Notes under the pieces: model-generated | The model's database searches: none | What the model saw: the letters and a program-made list of their open reading frames with translations, nothing else | Told to the model about the DNA's origin: nothing | In this document: in pieces, positions 26,982 through 34,783 of the stretch | How the letters are laid out: every line of letters begins with the position of its first letter | Position numbering within the stretch: position 1 is the stretch's first letter | Translations under genes and position numbers: made by a program | Assembly: GCA_011524915.1 (NCBI GenBank) | Contig: WTJH01000088.1 | Coordinates: forward strand, 1-34,783 | Reading direction: 5' to 3' | DNA length: 34,783 nt | Origin: Flavobacteriales bacterium | Lineage (GTDB): Bacteria > Bacteroidota > Bacteroidia > Flavobacteriales > Flavobacteriaceae

Positions 26982-27332
26982 ATGAAAACATTAGTCTTAA
27001 GCATTTTGAGTTTATTCGTAACAACAAGCATCATTGCTCAAAACCCACAAGGTGCTGTTACTCAAAAAGAGAAAACGACGGTTTATGAGGATTATCACGC
27101 CAATGGAAGCGTAGCACAACGCGGCTATTTAAAAGAGAACAAACCCCATGGGATTTGGGAATCTTTTAATACCGATGGAGAACTTGTTATGCAAGGACGC
27201 TATGTAGACGGGCAGAAAGAAGGAACGTGGTTGTTTTGGCAAAAAGAAGGATTGATTCAAGTCGAATATAAAGCCAACCAAAAACAATCCTATCTACGCT
27301 TTTCATACGAGGAATCCTACGTAGAAAAATAA
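26982..27332 (+). CDS. Secreted MORN-repeat-like protein
   Basis: This 116-aa protein has a cleavable signal peptide (about 1-19, ending SIIAQ) and two to three MORN-like repeats (YHANGSVAQRGYLKENKPHGIWESF, then DGELVMQGRYVDGQKEGTWLFW, each shown here only as an outline of the repeat). Such exported YwqK/MORN-type proteins are common in flavobacteria; their function is unknown. It is transcribed from its own promoter behind the 11-bp repeat array. Its stop lies 6 bases from the stop of the convergent PiT transporter gene. Confidence 0.75.
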   Translation: MKTLVLSILSLFVTTSIIAQNPQGAVTQKEKTTVYEDYHANGSVAQRGYLKENKPHGIWESFNTDGELVMQGRYVDGQKEGTWLFWQKEGLIQVEYKANQKQSYLRFSYEESYVEK

Positions 27333-27338
27333 AATCGT

Positions 27339-29603
27339 TTAGCGTTCCTGAACAGAGGAGTAGAAGGTATCTATCAGTTCGAACTGATTTCGGACGAGAT
27401 CCTTGGTCTTTAAAAGTATGTTGAAATAAAGCGAAGCATTTCTAGGACTACTTTCAAACTGCGCCGTTTGTTCGATCTGCCATTGTATTTTCTCTTCTAA
27501 GAGTTTATAGATATCCGCTCTAAGGGCAAATACGTCCTGATATTCCGAATCATCGGTTCCCGCTGCAAAGGCTTCCTTTGCCTCTTGCAACAGCCGTTGA
27601 AGTGATTCTTCTAGGTCCAACAAGTTTTCGACGTGTTCCCCGGACAATTTCTGGTGACTGTTATACACATGCAAGTGTGTTAGCTTAGTAAGATAATAGA
27701 GATCTTCATTTACATCTTGTAGAGCGCCCAACTGATTGACATAAAAGGTGGCCGCCTTAGTTTCTTGTGTATCTATACTTCGGATAAAGTAAAATACTCC
27801 ATTGCGTAATTCTTCCAATTCTCGATTGAGTTTACGACTCTCACGTTTGGCACTCCACAGGGGTGCCAAGTCGTAATTGGTGAGTCCGCGGACCATTAAC
27901 CCATAAGTGGTCATGACCGTTTGCATGACTGCTGCAATACTGTGTCCGCTGTCCCGAATAACATCTGTAGTATTCTGATTTTTTAATCTTAAAATGCGTT
28001 CATAGGCAACGTTTTTACGTTTGCGGTTTCGGTGGATTTGGTAGTTTTTCAGCAATAAGAATACAATTACAAATAGAATCGTACCAATGCTCCAAATCCC
28101 CCCTTTATGGATCGCAAAAACAACGATCCCTCCCAAGGTAAAAGCACTAAAGGCGGTAAAAAACCACCCTCCAATAACATTAATTACCCCAGCAACTCTA
28201 TAAACAGCACTATCAGCTCCCCAGGCACGGTCTGCAAGGGAACTTCCCATAGCTACCATAAAGGTGACATAGGTGGTTGATAAGGGTAATTTTAAGGAAG
28301 TTGCGAACGAAATTAAAACCGCAGCAACAACCAAATTGATGGAAGCTCGGAGTTTGTCAAAGGCAGGTGCATCAGGATCAATGACGGTGGCTTCTGATCC
28401 GCTGGCATAGGTTTTATCGATTTTTTGCAAAACACTTTTTGGGGTTATCCCCACAAAGGCCCGATTAAAAAAGCGGGCGCTATTGACCAACTGGCGGGCT
28501 ACAAAATTGGCCTTAAACCGTTCTCGAGTATTTTGTTGATTGGATAAATCGATAGAAGTTTTGACAACGGCACGAGCTTTTGAAGAAGTCCAAAGCGTAG
28601 CGATCATAATAGCTCCAGAGAGCAATAGAAAACTACTGGGGGTGGGAACTTTTTTGGCCAAGGCACTCATTTCGTAAAAATCCGGGTGCATACCACTGGA
28701 AACCCAAGCTTCATAGGATTGAAAGGCAGCAATGGGGACCCCGATAAAGTTGACCAAATCGTTTCCAGCAAAAGCTAATGCCAAAGCAAAAGTTCCGATC
28801 CCTATAATGACTTTATAAATATCAATTTTTAAGACTCCTTGGATCAGCCACGAAAAAACAAACCAAAAAATGAATAAGCTTCCATTGACCACCAAGGTTT
28901 CCCCCTCTAGAAATGAAAGGATGGTTTGTCCACCCAAAAGATCAAAAGAAGTATTGGCAAAAGGAGTTCCTTTAATCCCTTTAATCAGAATAAAAGTGGT
29001 GATGGCCGTTAGGGAAACGCCACCAAAAAGGGCACTCCAAAGAGGCGATTTTTGTTCAAACTTATAGGTCCATAGCATACGCGCGAGCCATTGCACCAAA
29101 GCTCCGATACTGAAGGCAATCACAACCGAAAGTAAAATCCCTAAAATGATTTGAGCAGCCTTTTCAGTGTTGATATAGGACCCGAGGGTGCTGAGATCGT
29201 TCCCGGCATCTACAATCTTGATAATAGACATGATCACCGCAGCTCCCAACAGTTCAAAAACAATAGAGACTGTGGTTGATGTCGGCATCCCAAAAGAATT
29301 GAAAAAATCCAACAGGAGGATATCCGTCATCATCACTGCCAAAAAAATGCTGATGATCTCATTGAAGTAGAAAGCACTGGGGTTAAAGATTCCTTTGCGA
29401 GCTACTTCCATCATTCCGCTGGAAAATACAGCCCCACAAAGAATCCCAATACTGGCTAGGATCATTAAATTCCGAAACGAAATCGCCTTTGAACCAATGG
29501 CAGAATTCAAAAAATTTACGGCGTCGTTACTGACCCCTACAATCAAATCTCCTACGGCTAGTAGCGATAGCAGTAGGATTAATCCCAAATAATAGCTTTC
29601 CAT
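27339..29603 (-). CDS. PiT-family inorganic phosphate transporter with C-terminal cytoplasmic extension
   Basis: This inner-membrane phosphate symporter of 754 aa is longer than E. coli PitA (about 500). Both inverted PiT signatures are present: VSNDAVNFLNSAIGSKA near residue 25 and AGNDLVNFIGVPIAAF in the middle, each followed by an (S/T)TT helix (GMPTSTTVSIVFELLGA and LPLSTTYVTFMVAMGSS). About 11-12 helices lie in residues 1-515. Residues 520-754 are charged, helical and coiled-coil-like, resembling a PhoU-type regulatory domain fused to the transporter. ATG 29603 lies only 8 bases beyond an intrinsic terminator, leaving no room for a separate promoter between them. It is downstream of the TonB receptor on the same strand. 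Confidence 0.93.
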   Translation of the reverse strand: MESYYLGLILLLSLLAVGDLIVGVSNDAVNFLNSAIGSKAISFRNLMILASIGILCGAVFSSGMMEVARKGIFNPSAFYFNEIISIFLAVMMTDILLLDFFNSFGMPTSTTVSIVFELLGAAVIMSIIKIVDAGNDLSTLGSYINTEKAAQIILGILLSVVIAFSIGALVQWLARMLWTYKFEQKSPLWSALFGGVSLTAITTFILIKGIKGTPFANTSFDLLGGQTILSFLEGETLVVNGSLFIFWFVFSWLIQGVLKIDIYKVIIGIGTFALALAFAGNDLVNFIGVPIAAFQSYEAWVSSGMHPDFYEMSALAKKVPTPSSFLLLSGAIMIATLWTSSKARAVVKTSIDLSNQQNTRERFKANFVARQLVNSARFFNRAFVGITPKSVLQKIDKTYASGSEATVIDPDAPAFDKLRASINLVVAAVLISFATSLKLPLSTTYVTFMVAMGSSLADRAWGADSAVYRVAGVINVIGGWFFTAFSAFTLGGIVVFAIHKGGIWSIGTILFVIVFLLLKNYQIHRNRKRKNVAYERILRLKNQNTTDVIRDSGHSIAAVMQTVMTTYGLMVRGLTNYDLAPLWSAKRESRKLNRELEELRNGVFYFIRSIDTQETKAATFYVNQLGALQDVNEDLYYLTKLTHLHVYNSHQKLSGEHVENLLDLEESLQRLLQEAKEAFAAGTDDSEYQDVFALRADIYKLLEEKIQWQIEQTAQFESSPRNASLYFNILLKTKDLVRNQFELIDTFYSSVQER

Positions 29604-29611
29604 AATACGTC

Positions 29612-29640
29612 AAAAAAAAAGAGGCTCAATGGAGCCTCTT
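29612..29640 (-). terminator. Intrinsic terminator between TonB receptor and PiT genes
   Basis: Read on the minus strand this is a 9-bp stem AAGAGGCTC/GAGCCTCTT with the loop CATT and then an uninterrupted T run (A residues 29612-29620 on the plus strand). It follows the receptor stop by 10 bases and ends 8 bases before the PiT ATG. Confidence 0.88.
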
Positions 29641-29650
29641 CGAATATAGT

Positions 29651-32473
29651 TTAAAATTTATAACTATAGCCCAAACTTATGGCCGTTCCTAAAGAACGCC
29701 TTGAGAATATTTTAGATTCGTCTCCGTAGGAAATGAATTGACTTAATCGATCATCGTTTAATAGGTTTTTAACTTTCAAACTAATCGTACTGTTTTTGAG
29801 CTCCCCAAAAGTATAGCTTGCGTTTAAGTTAAGGCTGTTAAACGGCATGGTGTAAACATCTGGAACTTCTCCAATTCCTACGACCTGTAGGGTTCGCCCT
29901 TGGGTATTGAAATATAACCCAGCATCTAAACCTAGGTCTGTATTGGAGTAGTTAATCCCTGTATTGATCAAGAAAGGGGATTGTCCTTGCAGGTCTCGAG
30001 TGGTGGGAACCGTTTCCCCATCTCGTACAATTCCATCTTCCGTTCGAGATTCATATTCCCCACCTGGAGACTGATCCATTTTGAGTTCTGCTTCGATAAG
30101 GGAGCCATTAAAATTGAGGTTGAAGTATTTTAAGGCATCGGCAAACACTCCTAAATTTTTTCGAATTTCAACTTCGGTACCAATAACCGTAGCTTCACCC
30201 ATATTTCGAGGAGTAAAGTTATCGGGTGCAGAGGCACTAAAGGTTACTAATTCGATGGGGTCCTTAAGGGTCTTGTAGAATGCACTAAAAGCAATGATTT
30301 CTCCTGGATTATCGAACCTTTCATACCGAATGTCAAAGTTATTGATGTAGGACGGCACTAGATCGAGGTTTCCAATAAAGAATCGGTTGTTTAACGGATC
30401 AAAAATCTGTGCATTGGAAACTTCTTTAAAGGAAGGTCTGGCAACCGTTTGTGCAAAAGAAGCTCTAAGGTTTACTTTGTCATTGCTGCTGTAAACAAGA
30501 TTTACAGAGGGGAAGAAATCAGTTTCATTGATAATGGTTTGATTTCTAATTTGAACGTCGTTTTGATCGATCCCTCTAAACTTTTGTCTATAGTTTTCGA
30601 TTCGAAGTCCGATGATGGCACGTAGTTTTTCGATCGGTTGAAATTCTTGTGAAAGATATCCGGAGTAATTGATTTGTGCACTTGAAAATTGATCCGCCTC
30701 TCCTGATCCCCGAGCGATATAGGTTCCTTGGTTGGTCGCAGTTGTCCAGATATTACTATCCAAGAAAAGTGTATTGGGGTTTCCTTCAGAAAAATCAAAT
30801 TGACTTCGTCGTTTGATCTTCACTAAAAAGTTTTCGATATTAAAATCTCGAGTTTTTAAAGAGCGGAATAAACCGGCCTTAAATTTTGCGTTGCGCTCGA
30901 ACAATTGAAATTCTTTTACAGCATCTACTTTACTGACATAAGAAACCTCATCTAAATAGCGCCAAATACGCAATGGGTCTCCCGATTCACTGGGTTCGAT
31001 TTCAAATCCTCCATCGTCAACTCGGAAGGGAGTCACACGAATGTCCTTGTCATAATTTTTATTAATTGTTGGAGAGAGTTTCCACTCGAGGGTAAAACTT
31101 CCTTCCTGGAAGTAGTGTTTTCCTGTTAAAAGGATATTAGTGACCGATTTCTGATTATAATCCATTACATCTTTCACTAAAGTGTTCGAGCCATAAATAA
31201 AGTTAGATTCTCTGAATTTAGCTGCGGTAGACACTCCGTTTTGAAGGTGCAGTACATTGAGTTTGTATTTCGATAATTCTCCTTTGAGGCTCAATCCTAA
31301 CAATCCACTAAGTAAGACGTTTTGAGTACTGATTTCTCCCACTTGAGTTCTGTTAGTTAACAGATTTAAATCAGAAGTATTGTTGGTGTTTTTGATATAA
31401 GAAGAAGCCTCGAAATCATCGTAATATTCAAAGTCTTTATCGTATGCGATTGAGCTTACCAATCCAAACTGTTTGTCCCCAATCTGAAATTGATTTCCAT
31501 AATTAAAAGAAGCACTAAAATTTAAGGGACTAGTAGCTTGTAGTGGGGCTAACTCTGGATTAAAGGATTGTGTTAAACGAGTTAACTCTTCGTTTCCTTG
31601 AGATGAACTAGGAATTTCTGTGCTACTAGATACGGGTAAATCTCGTGTTTGTGAGTCAAATCCAAAGATATCAGTACTCGACCCGTTTTGTTTTAGAAAA
31701 CCGGATTGAAAATGCATCCGAGGATTGTATTCCATGGAATAAGAGAAGGACATATTTTTTTGGGCAGGGATATCTTTAGTAATAATATCGACAATCCCTC
31801 CAGTAAAATCTGCTGGATATTCGGCTGTAGCCGACTTTAATACCATAACATTATCGATAATTCCAGATGGGAAAATATCCATCTGTATCGAATTTCGGTC
31901 GGGATCCAAACCAGGAATATCCATTCCGTTAAGTATGGACTTGGTATAGCGGTCTCCTAAGCCCCGTACATAGACATATTTTCCGCCCTGTACCGATACT
32001 CCCGGAACATTTTTGATGGCATTAGCTAAGTCGCTAGCTCCTATTTTTTTAAAGTTTTGAGAAGAAATTCCGTCCAATAGATTGGCTGATTTTTTCTGTA
32101 CGGCTAAAACCGCTTGTTCAGAATTCCGTAAAGCTTGGACGGTAACCACGACCTCCTCCATTTGTTCTGCTGCAGAGCCCAAGCTGAGATTAACTTCCTC
32201 CGTAGCTCCGGCAATCACGTTTACATTTTCAACACGGACAGATTCATATCCGACAAAAGAAAATATCAAGGTGTAAGTTCCTTCTGAGAGTTCGAGGGTA
32301 TATAAACCGTCAAAATCAGTGGTTGTCCCTTCTGTGGAACCCTCTATCAAGACATTAGCAAAGGGGAGGGGTTCTTGGAAATCTTTGTCCTGAACCAAAC
32401 CTTTGATGTATCCGCTTTGTCCCCACATCCCTAAAGGAAGAATGGCCAAACAAAGAATTAAAAATTTACGCAT
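29651..32473 (-). CDS. TonB-dependent outer-membrane receptor with CarboxypepD-like N-terminal domain
   Basis: This outer-membrane, TonB-energised importer has 940 aa. I set the start at ATG 32473 because a signal peptide begins there (MRKFLILCLAILPLGMWGQ); the track's extra 32 residues lack it. A CarboxypepD_reg-like domain (about 20-105, GYIKGLVQDKD to FVGYESVRV) is followed by the plug (about 135-255, NVPGVSV, VRGLGDRYTKSILNG) and a 22-strand-type barrel ending in an aromatic (YSYKF). It follows the lipoprotein gene by 56 bases and precedes PiT, so phosphate or an organophosphate is a plausible substrate. It is not a classical SusC, as no SusD is present. Confidence 0.92.
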   Translation of the reverse strand: MRKFLILCLAILPLGMWGQSGYIKGLVQDKDFQEPLPFANVLIEGSTEGTTTDFDGLYTLELSEGTYTLIFSFVGYESVRVENVNVIAGATEEVNLSLGSAAEQMEEVVVTVQALRNSEQAVLAVQKKSANLLDGISSQNFKKIGASDLANAIKNVPGVSVQGGKYVYVRGLGDRYTKSILNGMDIPGLDPDRNSIQMDIFPSGIIDNVMVLKSATAEYPADFTGGIVDIITKDIPAQKNMSFSYSMEYNPRMHFQSGFLKQNGSSTDIFGFDSQTRDLPVSSSTEIPSSSQGNEELTRLTQSFNPELAPLQATSPLNFSASFNYGNQFQIGDKQFGLVSSIAYDKDFEYYDDFEASSYIKNTNNTSDLNLLTNRTQVGEISTQNVLLSGLLGLSLKGELSKYKLNVLHLQNGVSTAAKFRESNFIYGSNTLVKDVMDYNQKSVTNILLTGKHYFQEGSFTLEWKLSPTINKNYDKDIRVTPFRVDDGGFEIEPSESGDPLRIWRYLDEVSYVSKVDAVKEFQLFERNAKFKAGLFRSLKTRDFNIENFLVKIKRRSQFDFSEGNPNTLFLDSNIWTTATNQGTYIARGSGEADQFSSAQINYSGYLSQEFQPIEKLRAIIGLRIENYRQKFRGIDQNDVQIRNQTIINETDFFPSVNLVYSSNDKVNLRASFAQTVARPSFKEVSNAQIFDPLNNRFFIGNLDLVPSYINNFDIRYERFDNPGEIIAFSAFYKTLKDPIELVTFSASAPDNFTPRNMGEATVIGTEVEIRKNLGVFADALKYFNLNFNGSLIEAELKMDQSPGGEYESRTEDGIVRDGETVPTTRDLQGQSPFLINTGINYSNTDLGLDAGLYFNTQGRTLQVVGIGEVPDVYTMPFNSLNLNASYTFGELKNSTISLKVKNLLNDDRLSQFISYGDESKIFSRRSLGTAISLGYSYKF

Positions 32474-32529
32474 AATATTTTGTATTGATGTGACTCCTAT
32501 GTCTCGGGAGAATCTAATTTTTGGATGGA

Positions 32530-34008
32530 TTAAAAGTCTAAGGCTCCGCTTGTAAAGGCCAAGGTCCATTCAAAGTTGCTTGTATCGGCGCCTATACCTT
32601 CTGAAGGGTTTGCTAAAGAAGTATTTTCGCTTTGTAAACGAGCTATAGCAGCAGCAATAGAAGCGGACTCTGCAACGGCAGATGGGTCTCTAGAAACATT
32701 GCTGTCAAATGCATCAAAAGCTCCGTTGTTATCAGACACAGCATCTGTTGGAACACTCCATTTTATGGCAAAGATGCTTGTGAACGACTTTCCAATAGAA
32801 CTGTTGAATTCGTTATTGTTAAAGAGGAGATCTCCTGCCTGATATGCATCGAAAATTGTAGGGTTGTTCGCTACTTTATCTCCAACTTCTTTGGTGCTTC
32901 CATCAACAACAGAGGTGTATTTGGTACCATCTCCATCGAATTCTATATCAGCATCAACACCAAAATTGAAGAAATAGGAATTGGTGATGGATCCAACAGC
33001 ATAACTTCTAAAGTCAGCAATTTCTCTTCCTTCTGCGGCATTGCCAGGACCTTTAGCGGTGGCATTGCTGATACTAAACTTGTTTCGGCTTTCAGGAGAA
33101 AGGGCAGTACCCTCACGGCCATCAATTTCAAAGGCATGATCAGAATCTTCTCCAGCGATATAGACGATATTAGAGATATTTCCTGCATAGGATTGGTCAA
33201 TGTCATAAGCATCATCTCCCTGAGACCATACTACAGCATTGGTAAGGTTTACGTTTCCACCAAAAAACTCGATCCCGTCATCTTGGTTGGCATATACTTC
33301 AATATTGGAAATGGTGGTACCAGCGCCTACCCCTCCAAGAGTAAGTCCGTTGATTTCGTTTCCAGCACCTATATTTGTTCCTCCGTGACGGATAGAAATA
33401 TATTTGATGATTCCTGAATCGTCGGAATCATTTGTTCCACCATAGAGCCCATAGCTATCTGAAGCAGGGATCCCTTCGATTTGAAGTTCGGTTACATTAT
33501 TTTTAAAAGAACAACGCGCATTTCCTAAAACAATAATTCCTCCCCAAAGTCCTGTATCGGCTGCTGTCAAACGGTTAGCTGCACTCGGATACGTTTGATC
33601 TGCATAAATGGGGTCATCTTCAGCAGTAAAAATAATCGGATGATCTGCAGAACCAATAGCGTTTAATTTTCCACCTCGTGCAACAATTAATGCAGCTGCA
33701 TCTTCAATATCACTACTGGTAAGGCCTTTAATAACAGTTCCTTCTTCAATGGTAAGGGTAACACCAGAGTTGACCACGACTTTATCATCAAGGAAGTGAA
33801 TGACATTGTTGTACCAAATTTCATCCGCAGTGATGATTCCAGTATGGGTTTGATCTGTAGTAGGGCGATTGTTATTTCCACTTCCAGGATTGTTTCCATC
33901 TCCCGAATCGGATGAAACTAGAACCTCAACTATTTCTGTTTCAACTTCGCAAGCGACAGTTCCAAAAACAACGAGACTTAAGATTAAAGACTTTAAGAAG
34001 GTTTTCAT
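32530..34008 (-). CDS. Beta-helix-like surface lipoprotein paired with the TonB receptor
   Basis: This 492-aa protein has a lipoprotein signal (lipobox-like GTVAC, Cys20) and then an acidic and Gly/Asn-rich linker (SSDSGDGNNPGSGNNN). Its body has repeated short beta segments (GVTLTIEEGTVIKG, GLWGGIIVLGNA, TLGGVGAGTTISNIEV, NVNLTNAVVW), as in right-handed parallel beta-helices. It is Asp- and Asn-rich, which may mean calcium or ligand binding. I know of no assigned function. It occupies the place that SusD has beside SusC, so it may be the surface partner of the downstream receptor. A TATATTTG promoter element lies 20 bases upstream. Confidence 0.75.
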   Translation of the reverse strand: MKTFLKSLILSLVVFGTVACEVETEIVEVLVSSDSGDGNNPGSGNNNRPTTDQTHTGIITADEIWYNNVIHFLDDKVVVNSGVTLTIEEGTVIKGLTSSDIEDAAALIVARGGKLNAIGSADHPIIFTAEDDPIYADQTYPSAANRLTAADTGLWGGIIVLGNARCSFKNNVTELQIEGIPASDSYGLYGGTNDSDDSGIIKYISIRHGGTNIGAGNEINGLTLGGVGAGTTISNIEVYANQDDGIEFFGGNVNLTNAVVWSQGDDAYDIDQSYAGNISNIVYIAGEDSDHAFEIDGREGTALSPESRNKFSISNATAKGPGNAAEGREIADFRSYAVGSITNSYFFNFGVDADIEFDGDGTKYTSVVDGSTKEVGDKVANNPTIFDAYQAGDLLFNNNEFNSSIGKSFTSIFAIKWSVPTDAVSDNNGAFDAFDSNVSRDPSAVAESASIAAAIARLQSENTSLANPSEGIGADTSNFEWTLAFTSGALDF

Positions 34009-34027
34009 TTTTGAATATTATTTGCCG

Positions 34028-34035
34028 CAAATATA
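34028..34035 (-). promoter_or_regulatory. Putative -7 element (TATATTTG) for the lipoprotein-receptor operon
   Basis: This exact TAnnTTTG match on the minus strand lies about 20 bases before ATG 34008. No TTG is found at the usual -33 distance, again consistent with activation. Confidence 0.5.
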
Positions 34036-34089
34036 TTCTCACTTTCAGGTCGGGGTTTTAGTAAAAAGTTAACGATGGGTTTATCTTTT

Positions 34090-34137
34090 TTAAGCTTTTG
34101 TTAAGGGCAAACAAAGGAGTTAACACAGGCTTAACAC
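34090..34137. promoter_or_regulatory. Paired 11-bp direct repeats (TTAACAC x2; TTAAGC/TTAAGG), putative operator
   Basis: TTAACAC occurs at 34120 and 34131, exactly 11 bases apart, and a weaker pair TTAAGC/TTAAGG lies at 34090 and 34101, also 11 apart. Read in the direction of the lipoprotein operon, the strong pair is GTGTTAA, the same TGTTA core as the array at 26898. It lies in the shared region between that operon and the dGTPase-like gene, so it could serve either. Confidence 0.5.
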
Positions 34138-34187
34138 GTGTTTTCTCCAATATTTGATTATTATTGGGATTGCGCCCGATAATATTC

Positions 34188-34195
34188 TAATTTTG
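34188..34195 (+). promoter_or_regulatory. Putative promoter (-33 TTG, -7 TAATTTTG) for the dGTPase-like gene
   Basis: TAATTTTG matches TAnnTTTG and has a TTG at 34164-34166 with 21 bases between, the Bacteroidota spacing. It lies 8 bases before ATG 34204, so the message would have almost no leader. Confidence 0.5.
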
Positions 34196-34203
34196 GCTCA
34201 GGT

Positions 34204-34783
34204 ATGGAATGGGAACAACTTTTGTCCCTCAAACGTTTTGGGGATTCACATAAACGCTTAAGACGAGAGCAAAACGCTCTTCGATCAGGGTTTGAAGTCG
34301 ATTATGATCGTATCGTTTTTTCACAGGCTTTTAGAAGTTTACAGGATAAAACCCAAGTCATTCCCTTTTCGAAAAAAGATTTTGTCCATACTCGTCTCAC
34401 CCACAGTTTAGAAGTCTCTGTTGTAGCCAGGAGTTTAGGTCGTTTGGCCGGAGCTGCCATTTTAGATTTAAATCCTTCCCTACAGAATATTCATGGCTAT
34501 ACGGCCGATGATTTTGGAGCCATTACTGCTGCTGCTGCTTTAGCACATGATATCGGAAACCCTCCCTTTGGGCATAGTGGCGAAAAAGCGATAGGCGAGT
34601 TTTTTAGTCGAGGAGCAGGACAAGCATTCGAAAGTCAACTCCACGAGAGTCAATGGGCAGATTTATGCTCCTTTGAGGGAAATGCAAATGGCTTTAAAAT
34701 ACTTACAGAATCTCTTCCCGGAACTCCAGGAGGGCTCCGCTTGAGTTATGCCACTCTAGGAGCTTTTATCAAGTATCCTAAGG
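34204..34783 (+). CDS. dgt: dGTPase-like dNTP triphosphohydrolase (partial, runs off the window)
   Basis: It is predicted to cleave dGTP (or other dNTPs) to deoxynucleoside and triphosphate, balancing precursor pools. Only the first 193 codons are present; the frame is open to the window edge, which is why the ORF track omits it. The HD-domain metal ligands are visible as HTRLTHSLEV and the LAHDIGNPPFGHSGE block. The N-terminal SQAFRSLQDKTQV segment is also typical of Dgt. ATG 34204 lies just downstream of a good promoter. Its presence with nrdBA and the dCMP deaminase makes three dNTP-pool genes in the window, but not one operon. Confidence 0.93.
   Translation, partial: MEWEQLLSLKRFGDSHKRLRREQNALRSGFEVDYDRIVFSQAFRSLQDKTQVIPFSKKDFVHTRLTHSLEVSVVARSLGRLAGAAILDLNPSLQNIHGYTADDFGAITAAAALAHDIGNPPFGHSGEKAIGEFFSRGAGQAFESQLHESQWADLCSFEGNANGFKILTESLPGTPGGLRLSYATLGAFIKYPK

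Noticed and set aside
26982-27332. MORN-like protein as an antitoxin of a toxin-antitoxin pair
   Set aside because: YwqK-type proteins are often auto-annotated as antitoxins, but this one has a signal peptide and no adjacent toxin gene.
32576-33417. Plus-strand ORFs across the lipoprotein gene
   Set aside because: They are antisense shadows of the long minus-strand gene, which has a signal peptide and regular beta-strand pattern.
32143-34008. Lipoprotein plus TonB receptor as a classical SusCD glycan-utilisation locus
   Set aside because: The lipoprotein has no SusD-like helical TPR pattern and no glycoside hydrolase or sulfatase gene is nearby.

Overview
The window looks like chromosomal DNA of an aerobic member of the Bacteroidota, most likely a (probably marine) Flavobacteriaceae. 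It is AT-rich, and several gene starts are preceded by the Bacteroidota -7 element TAnnTTTG rather than a strong Shine-Dalgarno. It carries a long TonB-dependent receptor with a CarboxypepD-like N-terminal domain, a BrxA-type bacilliredoxin, and DUF3109 and DUF3784 proteins. Oxygen-dependent HemF and a class Ia ribonucleotide reductase point to aerobic life. No tRNA, rRNA, CRISPR array, phage or intact insertion sequence is visible. Genus cannot be decided from the sequence.

Layout. 1-547 holds no convincing gene. 548-3844 carries a siroheme-branch precorrin-2 dehydrogenase, a serine hydrolase, an O6-alkylguanine-DNA alkyltransferase and a DUF3784-type membrane protein. 3838-14902 is a haem-biosynthesis supercluster. 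On the minus strand, hemA-hemC-hemD-hemE-hemF, a CPA1-type cation/proton antiporter and hemB run head to tail with overlaps or short gaps. Divergent from hemA on the plus strand are a PchR-like AraC regulator, hemH (ferrochelatase with a cysteine cluster), a MATE exporter and hemJ. That plus-strand run continues with overlapping stop/start codons into an NtrY-like histidine kinase and an enoyl-CoA hydratase. Together these genes cover glutamyl-tRNA to haem except hemL.

17125-23132 is a mixed housekeeping stretch: PlsC acyltransferase, bacilliredoxin, DjlA-like co-chaperone, HupE/UreJ-like membrane protein, dCMP deaminase, S41 protease, a 65-aa membrane peptide, MarC and DUF3109. 23340-26834 is nrdB-nrdA, closed by a clear intrinsic terminator.

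26880-34140 looks like a phosphate-acquisition neighbourhood. It holds a secreted MORN-like protein, a PiT phosphate transporter with a C-terminal cytoplasmic extension, a TonB-dependent receptor and a beta-helix-like lipoprotein. Two promoter regions here carry tandem 11-bp-spaced TGTTA direct repeats that resemble Pho boxes in spacing and core. The window ends inside a dGTPase-like gene that the ORF track misses because it runs off the edge.

The best candidate for something undescribed is this putative Pho-controlled outer-membrane locus, including an intrinsic terminator that abuts the PiT start codon. Second is the haem supercluster with its embedded antiporter, MATE exporter, regulator and kinase. 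Function calls rest on motifs read by eye; no database search was run.
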